A stretch of DNA of 64,000 nucleotides, from assembly GCA_025504975.1 (NCBI GenBank), contig JANUWI010000001.1, positions 3,410,001-3,474,000 on the forward strand. The letters run 5' to 3'. Positions 50,484 to 63,447 of the stretch are shown one piece after another. Origin of the DNA: Plenodomus lindquistii. Its lineage: Eukaryota; Ascomycota; Dothideomycetes; Pleosporales; Leptosphaeriaceae. A model generated the notes under the pieces. It did no database searches, was not told the DNA's origin, and worked only from the letters and a program-made list of their open reading frames with translations. The position numbers and the translations under genes were made by a program. Every line of letters begins with the position of its first letter. Position 1 is the stretch's first letter.

Positions 50484-51811
50484 TGCCATTTGCATCAACC
50501 TTCACATTCTACGAGGACGAGGACCTTGTCTACTCGGGGAAAAAATCCTCGGGTAACAAATCAACAGGATCATTCTTTACCACAATTGTTGACGACAATC
50601 CGTACGAAGTAGTGGGAAGTTTCGAGTCAGAATCAGAATCAGAATCAGAATCAGAATCAGACTCTGACTCCGCAGACTCAGACGCAGGTTCCTCTGACCC
50701 CGAACCAGAGGACTCCTCTTCCACCACTGCACCCCCACCCCCCACCACAGTACAACCTCCTACGACAGTACAACCCACCCCCTCCCCCCAAACCCAAATC
50801 CAATCCCTAGTCTCCGCCCTCCTCACCCTCGACTCAACTAACCCGCTCAAACCCACCCCACCAACAACCCCCCTCTACTACACCTACAAAAACCACCCCC
50901 AAGAAGAACCCATCACTTACATCCCATCCGCTCCTCCTCCTCCACCCTCCAGCCAACAGCCCGCTCCACGAACCTCCCTCCCTACACGCCACGAACTAGC
51001 CTGGGATGTCGAAACCGATGATCATATCCCGCCGTCATGGCAGGAAAACGCTCTTCTACAGTACATCCGATCTGGGATTGTGGATATAAGCGATGTGCGC
51101 GCTATTCTGCCTATTTTGAAGGATAAACCACGGGTTATGCGTGCGCTGGCTGAGAATGTGGGGTTTGCGTATGCCGGGGGCTGTGTGACATACGCACAGC
51201 TTGAGGAGATACTGGTGCATGTGTATGTGTATGGGGATACTAAGTATACGGTTTACGAGGGATTTAAGGAGGCGCTGGGAAGATATGTGGTGGGGAGGGG
51301 CAGGTATGAGCAGGTGTGGCAGAGGGAGAACTTTCCGTACTACCACCAGACCCAACATTTGACGGCGACGCCCCAGGAACCGTCTGGAGGGTCGTACAGG
51401 CCAGTTGATCAGCGTAGGAATCGCACTGCTCGACCTGCCGTCTCGGCGCCGGTGTTGATACCGGTACAAACACCAGCCCCAGGACCGGACATCACACCCC
51501 GCCTCTGGAACCACACCAAGCCCCGCGAAGACTTCCTGTTCAAGCGTGATCGGAGGAATAATGTCGCTGTTGTTAAACTGCCTCCTCGCTTCTCTGCTGA
51601 TCAAGAAGCACGAGCGACTCTCCGCGTCCAGGCTGGGACTACACGGGTAAAACCCACGCCTCCGGTTGAACCACCGACGACGCAAGAGCTCGCGACGAGT
51701 TTGTTCAGTGGTACTCCGGGTGCCGCGGTTACAGTCACAGTCAGACTACCAGAGCGGCCGAGTGAGCAATGGGAAGTATCTTCGGGGTTGCTTTTGGGCG
51801 GGTTGGTGTAA
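50484..51811 (+). CDS. orphan acidic/Pro-rich protein with Ser-Glu repeat
   Basis: 442 residues from the preferred ATG at 50484 (MPFASTFTFYEDEDLVYSGK); an open start at 50285 would add 66 residues of poor quality. Residues 50-75 are a Ser-Glu/Ser-Asp repeat from TCAGAA units, then a Pro/Thr/Gln-rich linker. A probable folded centre (residues 180-290) includes RHELAWDVETDDHIPPSWQE, YIRSGIVDISDVRAILPIL, KDKPRVMRALAENVGFAYAG and YGDTKYTVYEGFKEALGRYV. The C terminus is Pro/Thr-rich. Not recognised; probably lineage-specific. Confidence 0.6.
50627..50662 (+). repeat. TCAGAA hexamer repeat coding for (Ser-Glu)n
   Basis: Five perfect TCAGAA units followed by TCAGAC, continuing into Ser-Asp codons. 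Confidence 0.9.
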
Positions 51812-52730
51812 GTAAGCTATCTAATCCCGCGAAAGAGAGACAGGCGTTGGGGCGTTTGGGGAAATAGTAGGTTGGGTATGTGTGATTGTGGGTTACTAGA
51901 ATACAAGCAAGCGGCTGGACTGCTGAAAATTCATGATTAGTGCTTCTGACATGAGACGTCGAGTTTGAGAATACATTGTTTCGTTGAAATATTACTGATG
52001 GGAAGAATTGGAACTTGATTGGTGTGATGACGTGACGTAAAAGTATTACTGGTTAAGCGGGAAAGGAGGATAGAGGTATTGACATCGTTCTTGCAATCTG
52101 TGGTGATTGTTGAGTCGAGGGTCCGGTCAGTCCTCAGGACTTGTGCCACAAGAGTCCCATAAAACAATCCGTTCGCAAAAGACGCAAATTCAAGGCGATA
52201 AGATAGTACACTTGACCGACATCGCCCAACAGCAAAGTTCCGATTCCCAGAATCTAATATTCAGCTATCAGAAGAAAGGGTAGTTAAACGCCAATATGCT
52301 AGGTCATCATCACAATATACTCAGCGCAGTCAATGCTCTCTTTTCCTCCCTACCTCGCCCACTTCCCCCTTGATCTATTCCTTCATGCCCTCCTTCCCTT
52401 CCTTCCTTCACTCCCTCCACCCATCCATCCAATCAATCATCCAAACCAAAAGAAACCCAATCCAATACTTCATCAAAATACACCAGGTGTGAAAGGTAAG
52501 GCTCAATCAACTTGAAGAGGCTTTTTCGAGGGGGGTATAAACGTCGCTGAGTGTGTGGTGAAAAGAATATGTGCGGCGCCAAAAGAAGGGATGGGATGGT
52601 GCTACCATCATGCAACAAGTGTGTCTCTGTCAAAGGGGGTTGGGGAGACAGGGAGGGAATCGCAGTATTAAATAGTATAATTTATTTTCATGTCGTAGAT
52701 GCGCTGCCTCTGCGCTTTATGGTAAGGCTT
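51812..52730. other. convergent intergenic region before the Pom1-type kinase
   Basis: 3' flanks of the orphan gene and the kinase gene. A CT/CA-rich tract at about 52330-52480 is the only notable composition. No gene seen. Confidence 0.4.
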
Positions 52731-55700
52731 TCATCGCGTTTTCTGAGGCAATTAGCATGGTGTTTGTAGGACGTGAAGAAATAGGGGCACATACAAGACT
52801 GGCAATCGCAGCCGCAGAAGCGAGATCAGGTTTGCCTGACGCGCTCCGCTGTGCCGCTCGCGGTAGGCCGCTGCCGATTGAGGTGTTGAGCGGGGCTCCG
52901 TTCGCTGTCCGCTTAGTTCCTGCTACTCCAGGTTGGGTACCTTGCACTGTGGAATGGCGTCTGTGGGGTGCATCCGACTTGGCTGGTGACGCACTGTTGG
53001 AGATGTTACGGTGCCCTGTCACAGCAGTTCCGTTCTTGAAGCTGGTCGCTGGTGGCTCAGGCAGAGGCCGGGTACGTGTTTGCGGAGTCTGCGTGGGCGC
53101 GAAACGCTTTGCGGGCGACGAGACGCCCGAGGGACCACTGGGCCTTTGGGGTTGACGAGCGTTCCTTCTCACACCAGTGATGAACTCATGTTGCATCGCT
53201 TCGTCCGGCTTCATTCGGCGGTCTGGATCCCAACGAAGACACCTCGAAATGAAGTCCAAGAATGCCTCGTCGTCGCACTTGAGTGCTTGCTGCAATGTTT
53301 TGGAGCTCGGTCGCCGTCTACGACCTTTCGTAGATACCGTCACTCTTGGCTTGCCAAGCGAGTCGAAGAAAAGCTTCTTCCTGCTGCTCTTCTCAATCAG
53401 ATGCTTCTCAGGTGGCCCGAAGATCTCCATGATGCACGCGAGCTGTTCTTGCTCATTCTCTCCTGGAAAGATGGGATATCCTGTCAGAAGTTCCGCGAGG
53501 ATGCAGCCCAAACTCCACATGTCGATGGGGAGACCGTAACTCATTCCCAGGATAACCTCTGGGGAACGGTAGAATCGCGACTGAATGTACGTGTACACCT
53601 TCTCTGTCTCAAAACAACTTGATCCAAAGTCAATCACCTTGATCTCCGAGTGCAGTGGATGAGCCAGCAAGATGTTTTCTGGTTTGAGATCGCAATGGAT
53701 GACCTTCTGTGCCTTGAGCAGAACCAACGACGCAAGCATTTGCTTACAGAAGCGGCGGATGAGGCGGAGTGAGAAACCCTTGAATTCATGCGCTTTGATG
53801 AACTCGTACAAGTTCATTCCCAGTAGCTCTGTCGAAATGCACAGATGGCCACGGAAGTAAAAACTTTGTGTGAAGTTGATCATGCTATGCTTGTTATCAG
53901 GGTCCTGGAAATCGTTAGCGCTCTGATACGATGAAAGATCCGTGCAACACTCACCCATTCGCGCAGCTTCTGGAGGATGTTCACTTCGACCAGGGCTTGC
54001 TGATGGAACCGTTTCTTGTTCCGGATGATCTTGATGGCCTCCAACCCTCCAGTCTTGTGGTCGACACAACGCACCACCTGACCGAAGCTACCCTTACCCA
54101 GAAGATCGACAACCTCGTAACGGTAGGCCAGATGATCACCGAGAACAATGTTGTAGTCGCCGCGGTCATCATCATATCCAAAGTTTGCTGTCGAAGCACC
54201 CAGGTCGCCGACGTGTTTCTTTGCGTTCTTCGTTCCGCAGAAGTAGATGTCCTTGTAGTCAATAATCTCGCCCCTTTCGAAAATGTTCAGATTGACCATC
54301 TGCAGGGCTTGCGATGCGCTGACTCGCTCCTGAGGCTTAGCGCGCTTACGTAGCTCGTCCACATCTCGTGCAGCATTCTCAAAGTCCTTTCTCTTTGAAG
54401 CAAGTTTCCTCATCTCTTCATCAGCCCCAAGATCGTCTTTGTCCAGGTTCGAATCAAGATTACGAGCTTTAAGCATGTTGGACGAGCTCTTCGAACCAAG
54501 CATGCGTTGCATCGAGTTTGACAAAGAAGAGCCTGTCTTGGGTGCTGGAGGGTCAAGAAGGCCAGACAATGTACGTGTTGCCGCGTTTGATGTTGGCTTA
54601 CGAACGGGTTTCTCAAGCTCAGTGTCACTTGCAACTGTCGCAGTTGATGCTTTCCGACGTCCAAAGTCGAGCGATGGGCGCGTACGGCTTGTACCTGTAC
54701 TCGTACTCGTACTCGTATTCGAATTATGTGTGGGACTCGTACCAACGGCGCCGCTCCATGTCGCAGAAGCAGGTAGGCGTGGCGGTGGCATATCGCCAAG
54801 TCTTGGAGCCTGTAGAGAAGCGTCGGGCGCCTTTTGAGATGGCTTGCGGGCTGATTGTGGCTGCGAAGGATGCGATGCAGCTTTTGAAGAGGCCCGTCGC
54901 CAGCCGCTCAGACTCAGCTTGCGTCGCAGTGAGGAGCTTGATGATGGCGTCTCTGGGTCAGTCGAAGTCGAGGTCTGGGCAGAGTCTGAAGTGTCTTTCT
55001 TCTGCAGAGGTCGTGGTCCTGCAACCATACTTTGGAGCTCGACATCTCTGCTAGGTCTGTACTCGCCACTTGGTCGTGCCTGTAGACGACTGAATTCACC
55101 ACTGCCCTTGGGAAGTGAATTCGATGAGAATGGCGTAGTTGCCTGTCGTGTGGGATTCAGGGTTGGTATAGGCATAGACCCTATCTTAGGCACTGGTTCA
55201 TGAGGGGTTTCAGGTGCTCGGAGGTTGACCGCAGAACTGCTACTACGAAGTTGCTTGTTGTAGTCGGATTGCTCCTGCTGGTTGCGGTTAGAGAAGAAGC
55301 TTGCCTTGGACGCCGTCATAGGCGTGCTTGGCGTCTTGTTAGATGCACGCTTCGGAGGTGGTGTCACATTGCGGTTGTTGACCTCCGCAGACGGGGCTGG
55401 AAATGAGGAGATCCGGTTGTTCGTGGGGGTGCCAAGCGGCAGTAGATTCAATGGTGGAAGTCGGATTGGTTGCAAGTTCTTCTTGGTCGAGTGTTGCACA
55501 GCAGGTTGCCTATCTGGTTCTGAGCCAGATCCTACTGTCAAGCCCCTACGATGTCGAATGGAGCCAGTTGAGCTCTTCAATGCGGGGCTCCCACCCTGGC
55601 CGTCGTCACGGCGAAGTCCCGCAACGAGAGTATTGCTTGCGGCGGGTGTTCCGTGCGATGGTGGTGGAGGCGCACTGGGCTGTGTAGTTTGGGTTCCAAA

Positions 55701-57030
55701 CGCAAAGCTGCTACGCTCAGCATCCTTTGGTGATTCGTAGGCCTTTGGAATGGCTGGAACGGGAGGCACCTCTTCACCCTCTTCTCCGCCTGCCGAACTA
55801 TGCACGTTCCTGGACTTGGGCGTTGGAAGTCGCGAGCTTGCGACAGAGAGGGTTGGTCGTAAAGGTAGTGATGCATTGTTGATTTTGAGCGAGTTCAGGC
55901 TGGAGTTGGATGACAAAGAAACTCCAGAGGTATATGATTTGCGGTTCTGTTCTGGTGTGGCACGAGCCGACGAGGGTGTCATACTCTTCGTGTACGTGAC
56001 CGCAGGCGACTGATTGAAGATCTGTTCTTCGAAAGACTGATCACCCTGTGGTGTTGGAGGGCCAACGGGACCGCCAGGAGGGTTGGGGTTCATAGATAGA
56101 CGTCTTAGCCTCCGAGCGTCGGTCGGACTGATTGTTCTAGCGCCTAGTCCAGAGATGTGTGGTGCGGTGGACTGACGCCTGCTCGATGTGGAAGATGGGG
56201 TGAGTGTCCGCTGTGCAGGCGACCTGCCAGGTGAGCGACTGTGGCTCATGGGCATAGCACTGGGATCTGGTGACGTGGATGACACGGCTAGATGGCCAGG
56301 CTGTAATCTCGAGGGCGGATGGAACGACTTTGCTTTGGCTGTTCGTGTCGCATTGGCCAGTTTGGGCACGCCGGTTGTGGAGGGGAGGTTGGAAGAGAGC
56401 GTATCGCGCCGGTTGCCTTTATTTAGAGACGGCGAATGGCCAATCTGTGACGGCGCATTGTCACTCGCCAGCCTGGCTGTGTCGTGTCGACCCTCGAAGC
56501 TGTTGGTGGGCATGATGCCAGGGCCAACGCTCTTTCGTGGAGCACGTGCTGCAGCATGTGGCGGGGCCTGGGCAGGAAACTGGCTCTGTCGCCGTGTGCG
56601 GACGGCCATGTTTGTGGCGGGCGCTGGCATCGACGACACGTCGGTAGTGAAGGTGTTTGTGTTGCCCGAGGCTGTGGATGCGCCGCTGGGCTTGCGGCTG
56701 TTGGACTGGCTGAAGCGGCGCACAAACGAGCTGCTGCGTGCGGAGCGCGTCTCTGGCGGGGCGCTGGTGAAGGGGGCCATGTTGGGGGTGCTGTTGCTTG
56801 CAGGCAGGTTGCTCTTGAAGGTGCCCGGGGCCGGGAAATCGTTCAGGTCGGGCTCGTAGGAGAGGCTGTTGGCGAAGTCGTCGAAATTGACGGCGGGCAG
56901 GAAGTCGAGCGAGCCGGTGGTGCTCTCCGGGTAGTCTGGGGGGGCGTGGTCGGGCTGCTGCTTGTGGGCGTGGGAGAAGCTGAAGCGCGGGTTCGCAGGC
57001 AGTGGGCGCGTGCTGGCCTCATTGGTCGCG

Positions 57031-57061
<31 letters not shown>

Positions 57062-57504
57062 TGGGTGCAGCGGTGGGCAGGAAGGAGCGACCCTCGGCGC
57101 TGGCTCCGCTCACGATTCTACACGCCGGCATGTCAGCTGCTGTGTGGTGAATTAGGTCGTGGATGGCAGTATGCATTCCTACCTCTGCTTGGAAAAGTCG
57201 TGGGGGCGCTCTCGGGGGCCCAGCGGGGCTTTGTTGCGCCCACGCAGGGCAGGATGGGACGTGGCGGGCGGCGGGCGGGATTGGTTTATGGCGTTGGAGG
57301 CGCTCGTCTTGCGCAGGCGGTTGCCATTCTCGGTCGTCCTCTGGAACTTGCGCACTCGGTCCTCTGGCGGGTTTCAGTGTCAGCACCACCATTGCACATG
57401 AATCCACCGTGTTGCCAGGTCAACATACCAGACGAGCCACTTGAATCGTCGGCCGAAACCGCAGACGCCGACCTCACGGGCGCGTTGGTCGCGGTCGACT
57501 CCAT
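52731..57504 (-). CDS. DYRK-family protein kinase, Pom1-like
   Basis: Cell-polarity and size-control kinase of the DYRK class. Exons 57504-57429, 57363-57183, 57117-53955, 53904-52795 and 52742-52731 join in frame to 1513 residues. The first 1080 are disordered and Ser/Thr/Pro-rich, with a (Thr-Ala)n tract from GTCGCT repeats. The kinase domain spans about 1084-1390: LLGKGSFGQVVRCVDHKTGG, HCDLKPEN (Asp at about 1212), DFGSS, the DYRK activation-loop YxY in ETEKVYTYIQSRFYRSPEV, and the CMGC insert. DYRK-specific KDFENAARDVDELRKRAK and GEIIDYKDIYFCGTKNAKKH precede the kinase as the DH-box region. The last exon codes for only Lys-Thr-Arg; if its intron is retained the frame ends at 52717 instead. 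Confidence 0.94.
57031..57060. repeat. GTCGCT hexamer repeat, five units
   Basis: On the minus strand codes for alternating Thr and Ala near the N terminus of the Pom1-like kinase. Confidence 0.9.
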
Positions 57505-59015
57505 GGTGTGATCAGCACCACGCTCGATGCAGCAGACTATTCTACACTCTACCGTCTCGTCTCGTCTCGTCTCTGTGCCGTCAGCCGAGCCCGAGCTGGT
57601 TTCCTCTTTGGTGTGTGTGTGCGGAGACTGACTCCAAGCGGCGAGCTTGGGCTCCGTTCAGGACTATGCTAACATGTCGACAGGGTCCGAGGCGGCGGTG
57701 AGGCGGATCTGCGGGCCCAGCAATGCGTATGTAATGGCGAGCGGAGGGGGGCGCAGGCAGGGGCAGATGGAGCAGCTCGCCGGCGCAGCAGAGTCGCGCT
57801 CGCGTGTCGGCGTGAGGGCAGCAATGGCAATGGGTGTCGATGGTCGTCAAAGTGGCAGCGAGGGTCGCAAGCCCGCCAAAAGCCACACTAGAAGGTCAGG
57901 GTTGTCTAGTTGACCAGCCCCTGTCTCCACGGCCCGTTGGCAGCGAATAGCAGAGGATCAAAACAACGCGCCTCGCCCAGGAAACCGTCCCAGCGGCCAA
58001 CGACTGCACTCGAGGAATGGATGAGCTGCCATCAGAACGCACGACGTCTGCCGGCAGCCACGCTCGAGTGCGGAGCCCGTGGCCCGTTTATCCATGTACT
58101 ATGTATGCGCCACGCCGTGCAACCAGAGCTACTGCCCCAGACTTTGGCACACAACGGCTCTCAGCATGTGCACGCTGCGCACCACTTGCTGCAGGGCCGC
58201 GCCATTGTTTCTTTGACAGTCTGACAGTCTGCACCCCCTTGCAACAGCCTAATGATGGGCACATGGCGTCAACATGTCGCTTGGGAGACGTCAATTGATG
58301 GCAAGGGCCTCGAGACGTTATCTATGGAGCTGCCAATACAGTAGAGTACACAGTAGCCCTCGGTGGAATGAGGTGAGATTGTCGTAATCCAGACTCCAGA
58401 TACAACTCGAAACATGACAGCGGATGTATCACACTACCCGTCCCGCCACCATGCACGCGTGCCAACACGAACCGCTTTCCGGTTGGAACAAGTTGCTTCG
58501 CTGCACACTGTTGTTGCATCGTTTTTCTGTGCCTGTTGATCACTGATCAGGGTTGGGCTGCGCCCAGGCCGCACGGACGCCTGTGGGGAAGATTGGCCGA
58601 GACAACGTTCCACGGGCAAGCCACCGCCCACGAACTACGAGTGCGTCATGCTCACATGCGGCTTGTTTTTAACCCACGATGCGGCTGCCCGCAACCCCCA
58701 GATGGCCTACATATCCCAGAACCGTGGAAAGAGCTTGTTGGGGTCGAGACACTGTTTCTATTCACGACTTGCAGAGAAGGCACAACGTGCGACTCGAGCA
58801 ATCTGCCAAGCCTAAGCAGTTCCTTAGCCAGTGCATGCTGTTCGTTCGTCACATGCGCCAAACCCTCATATCGCACATAACCACAGACTTGGAGGACTCT
58901 TCACCGATCCACAAACACTGCCCCAATATCCCAAAACAATTCAGGCTCTACAAGTAACAACAAGAGGCGTCAGAGTACAGACACCAGTAGAGCAGGCGAG
59001 CTCTTTGTAAGCATA
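57505..59015. other. 1.5-kb divergent promoter Pom1-like / peroxin
   Basis: Shared upstream region of two divergent genes. Contains a CGTCT pentamer run (57553-57572). Short frames only; no RNA gene recognised. Confidence 0.4.
57553..57572. repeat. CGTCT pentamer tandem, four units
   Basis: Four perfect CGTCT units about 50 bp upstream of the kinase ATG. Confidence 0.85.
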
Positions 59016-60652
59016 ATGGGCTCCAACAAAGCAGAACCGCTCGCCAATCGAGATGCGCCTATCCCGGTAGTGCAGATTCACCCCGCAGATGACGGAACAC
59101 CAAAGACGTCCCACTCAAGAACACCAAGCGCAGATCATGGTAGCTCGCGTCGACTGTCGGCTAGCAAACTGAAGGACAAGCTGGAGTCGCTGGGAGAGAA
59201 TGTAACCCGTGACTCGTCCAGTAGAATGGGCGACAAGATGTTCAACCTGTAAGTTTATTCATGACTCGTCATCATACTGGCGGCGACCGTTGTGTGAATC
59301 AAAGACAATCTAATATTTACCACAGATTACTCTCACAAGTCCTTCCATCTGAAGAAATCCCCGACGACTCACAGTCGGACAATGGCGCCAATATCCCTTC
59401 AGCACGCATCAAGGATCGACGGTCTCGCGCCTACGTCGAGCGTCCTGGCTTCTCTGTTGCGACCATGTCTTCCAACTTTCGTCGCTTCAACTCTCGAATT
59501 GGAGTGGCTTTCATCTTGCAGAACCGTCTGATCCGCCTGTTCACCTGGGTGCAACCTACTCAGACACTTTCTTTCCTCCTAGTTTGGACCTTCATCTGCA
59601 TCGATCCACATCTACTGGCCGTGTTACCGCTAGCGAGTGGAATGTTCTTCATCATGGTTCCCGCTTTTCTAGCACGTCATCCTGAGCCAGAAGGCGTTGG
59701 GAATATTGACGAAGTCTACATGGGAAATCTTGGAGGTCCACCGCTAGCAGATGCTCGTACAATCAAGCCCGCACCAGAGTTCTCCAAGGACTTCTTCAGA
59801 AACATGCGCGATCTGCAAAACTGCATGGAAGACTTCTCTCGTGTTCACGACGCCGTCCTATCCTTCATCACGCCCTTGACAAACTTCTCAAACGAGTCTC
59901 TGAGCTCAATGCTATATATCATTCTTCTCCTCGTCTCGAATGTGTTGTTCATAGCAGCATACCTCCTCCCCTGGCGCTTCATTCTCCTCCTCCTTGGCTA
60001 CACTCTCACCGCTCTCGGCCACCCCTCAGTCCAAGACCTCCTCGCGACCCCTGAGACCGAGAAATTCGTCTCCGAAGCCGAACACGAAGCACGCTCCTTG
60101 CTCCTCACAATATCCAGAGCAGACATTGAATTGGAAAGTAGCCAGGAGACACGAGAAGTCGAGATCTTCGAGCTTCAACATCGCGCTCTTCACGATGAAT
60201 ATGGCGACTACGAGGGCTTCATCTTTGGACCCAGCCCATACGCGCCTCTCAGCCCAGCACGTATTTCAGGCGACAAACCACGAGGCACACCCTTCTTCGA
60301 AGATGTACTACCACCACGTGGCTGGCGCTGGAGCGACAAGAAGTGGACACTTGATCTGCTATCTCGCGAATGGGTGGAAGATCGATGCGTGACGGGCGTC
60401 GAAGTGGAGATTGAGGGTGAGCGATGGGTCACAGATCTCCATTACGAGGTGTTGGAGAGTGACGGTGAGAAAGACGGCAAGAGACTGAAAATGAAGCAAC
60501 GCGCCAGTTCAAAGGGGAGTAAGGACGTCGGTGAGGAGGAAAAAGCGGTATTAAGACGTGCGTGGGAGAGCCATGCGCCGTCGAGGAAGGGGGAGTGGCG
60601 GAGACGAAGGTGGATTCGCACGGTTGAGAGGATGCCTTTTCGGAGTTCATAG
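59016..60652 (+). CDS. integral peroxisomal membrane peroxin, Pex24-domain (PEX28-32 family)
   Basis: Member of the PEX23/24-type peroxins that control peroxisome size and ER-peroxisome contacts. Exons 59016-59248 and 59326-60652 join in frame to 519 residues. The N-terminal 130 residues are polar and Ser-rich. The Pex24 domain has several hydrophobic segments: TLSFLLVWTFICIDPHLLAV with LPLASGMFFIMVPAFLARHP, and LYIILLLVSNVLFIAAYLL with PWRFILLLLGYTLTALGHP. The C-terminal dysferlin-like part includes FEDVLPPRGWRWSDKKWTLD and LSREWVEDRCVTGVEVEIEG, then a basic tail. The DysF-like Trp motifs (GWRWS, W-x-L-D) fit this family. Assignment to one yeast paralogue is not possible from sequence alone. 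Confidence 0.9.
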
Positions 60653-61922
60653 TAGCCCTTGTTGAACACGTATGATGTGATTGTTAATGCATCACGATTT
60701 CCCAAAGTTCCTGACAATCATCCTGCTAGAATAGGTTTGTATGATGCTGACAGTCCGAGTACATGTAAACCCCTGTCAGTACCTTTATGGCCGCATACCG
60801 TGTCCAAGCAATGCATGACACCTGCATTGTCTGCACCAAATCGACACAACATGGGTCTCTTGACAATCGCAGAGCTTGTAGCAAATCTTCTTCTCCCTTC
60901 ATCCACGGCCACCTACTTTATCCGCTATTCAACCCAATATCTGACCGCGCTAACACCTATACTGCGTCGATCCCGACTTCGGCAAAGCACCGTTATGCAG
61001 GGAACAAGGGCAACCACGCTAGCCTAGCGCGCCTGCGCCGAAGGCGAACGCCTCGCTCTTCCCGCTCCCTCCCCACTACTGGTAACGGGAGCTGTTTAGC
61101 AATCATTTTAGTGATTCAAATCATAGATCCGGATGGAGCCTTCAGATTACGTCTAGACTCACGCCATTGTACAGTAATGGCTCGCACCAGCTTCCCCCTC
61201 GCTCGGGCTCGGGCGGACGACAAGACACTCGCGCAATCGGTACCGTCGCCGTGTTGCGAAAGATTTTTCCCATAGCATGCACGCACGTACGCTTCAGGTA
61301 GGCACCTTGGTTGCATGTGTGCATGTGCATAGATCCATGGGGTTTCAACGTGATGGCGACTTTGTTGCGGCCGCGGATGGGTGGGCTCATACTATACAAT
61401 CAACAATCGCTATCGGTACACTTCTGTCAGCTTCTGGCGTTCTTGATCCATCGTTCACCTTGTGTCTGTGGCTACTACGGAAGGCTTGGTCTCCGCGTGT
61501 CCGCGCCTACCTTTGACGCGGACCAAACATCTGGAGTTTGGTCCCCACCCCGAGACGACCCACGAGGCTAGATTTCCTTTTGCCCACGACCAACGACTTA
61601 ACTCCAGCACTCTCCCGCACCTGCTTGTAAATCCTTTCCTGGGGATTTACTTTACAGCCTTTGTGCTTCGATACAAACTTTAGCGACACTGGCGGTTTGC
61701 GTCTACTTCTTCGGAATCGCCCGCCTAATTCACACGTACCTGACTAAGCCTACGCCTCAACGATTAAATATCACACGACACTAGCCTTGGGCCACGATCC
61801 TCACAGCATCGACTCATATACAGAAAGACAACGGTCATTGCCCCAGGTTTCTTGTCTGGAGCTCTCGGCCCTGATTAGTCACTACCTCTACCCTCATCCC
61901 CACCATCTGATTACCTCACACA
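60653..61922. other. intergenic upstream of IDO
   Basis: 3' UTR of the peroxin gene and a long upstream region of the dioxygenase gene. No supported gene or RNA; short frames only. Confidence 0.4.
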
Positions 61923-63447
61923 ATGCTCCCAGCCTTACCTCGGTTGAGTGACTACGATGTCTCGCCTCGGAACGGCTTCCTTCCTGACGACGTACCTTTG
62001 GACATCCTACCTGATAGGTACTACCAGCCATGGGAGACTGTAGTGCGGAACTTCCAAAGCTTGATCCTGGCCAAGCGGTTACGCCGGATAGTCGATGCAC
62101 TGCCTGTGCTCGAAACCGATCTTCTTCTCACAGAGGCCGAATGGCGCCGAGCGTATTCGATCCTGGGCTTTATTGCACATGGCTACATTTGGGGAGGTGA
62201 TAGGCCGGCTGATGTAAGTCCTTGTAGGGTCGAAGGAACAGTATGAGAATTAATTCAAGGCACAGATTGTACCCCCTTCAATCTCGGTTCCTTTTCTAGA
62301 GGCTGCTCGTCACCTGGAGATTCCAACGGTGGCAACATACGCAGGAGTATGTCTGTGGAATTGGCGGCCATTGTTTGATGGAGAGCCCATGGACTCGCTC
62401 GACAATTTGGCTACCCACATGACCTTCACTGGATCGCTGGACGAGTCATGGTTTTACTTGGTGTCGGTGGCGATAGAAGCCAGGGCTGGTCCCATCATCC
62501 CCATGATGCTTGATGCTATCATGGCAGTCCGGCGAAACGATAGTAACACAGTAGTCAGATGCCTACGATCTTTCGCAGAACGACTAGATGAACTTGGTAC
62601 TCTGCTTGAGCGCATGTACGAAAGCTGCGACCCGCATGTGTTCTATCACCGCATTCGACCTTTCCTGGCGGGCAGTAAGAACATGGGAGATGCTGGTCTG
62701 CCGAATGGCGTCATGTTTGATGATGGCACAGGCGAGTCACCTTACGTCCAGTTCAGCGGAGGCAGCAATGCCCAGAGCTCCATCATTCAGTTCTTCGACG
62801 TGGTACTTGGTGTCGAACATCGGCCTACCGGCGAAAAGCGAACGGACATCTCAATAGCTCCTGGTTCTGGAGCTGTCACATCACCACCCCATGGCTTCAT
62901 CCAAGACATGAGGAAATACATGCCAGGCCCCCACCGCAGATTCCTCGAACATATGGAGAATGTAGCAAATATCCGCGAATACGTCACTTCGAATCGGAGA
63001 GACAGAGCGTTGACGACTGCTTACGATGCATGTCTGGCCATGCTGCGAAGTCTGCGTGACAAGCATATTCAGCTGGTATCTCGCTACATTATCATCAAGT
63101 CCCGCGAGACACGGTCACACTCCCGATCACTATCGCCAAAGCAAGGCTCAACTCAACGCGTCAACATCGCGAACACGCTAGCTCGCAACGGAAGCAAGAA
63201 GCTTCGCGGCACAGGAGGAACAGCCTTGATCCCCTTCCTCAAGCAAGCACGAGACGAGACCGGCGAACCCGCCATCGACGCATGGGCTCGAAGGCTATTA
63301 AACAACGGGCCAGCAGACTTTGGCACCGAAGAGGGCACCGTGAGGCTGGGCAAGGTATCAGAGGGACTCGACGGCGAAGTTGAAGTTGTTGGCCTGGCTG
63401 GAACGTGGAGTGTCGATGATAGCGAGGGAGGCATATGTCATTGGTGA
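61923..63447 (+). CDS. BNA2: indoleamine 2,3-dioxygenase
   Basis: Haem enzyme that opens the indole ring of tryptophan to N-formylkynurenine, the first step of kynurenine/NAD synthesis. Exons 61923-62213 and 62266-63447 join in phase 0 to 490 residues. Family blocks are YDVSPRNGFLPDDVPLDILP, YAGVCLWNWRPL, DESWFYLVSVAIEARAGPII, VFYHRIRPFLAGS, the Gly/Ser-rich FSGGSNAQSSIIQFFDVVLG and YMPGPHRRFLEHMENVANIR. The proximal haem ligand should be the His at about residue 364 in SLRDKHIQLVSRYI. A 60-residue polar insertion (SRETRSHSRSLSPKQGSTQR) precedes the GTGGTALIPFLKQARDET block that is conserved in fungal IDOs. Ascomycetes often carry several IDO paralogues; which one this is cannot be told. Confidence 0.96.

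Noticed and set aside
53880..57407. A single 1175-residue frame starting at 57407 as the kinase start
   Set aside because: Its first 95 codons read in a different frame from the better exon 2; the three-exon start at 57504 joins cleanly and gives a more protein-like sequence.
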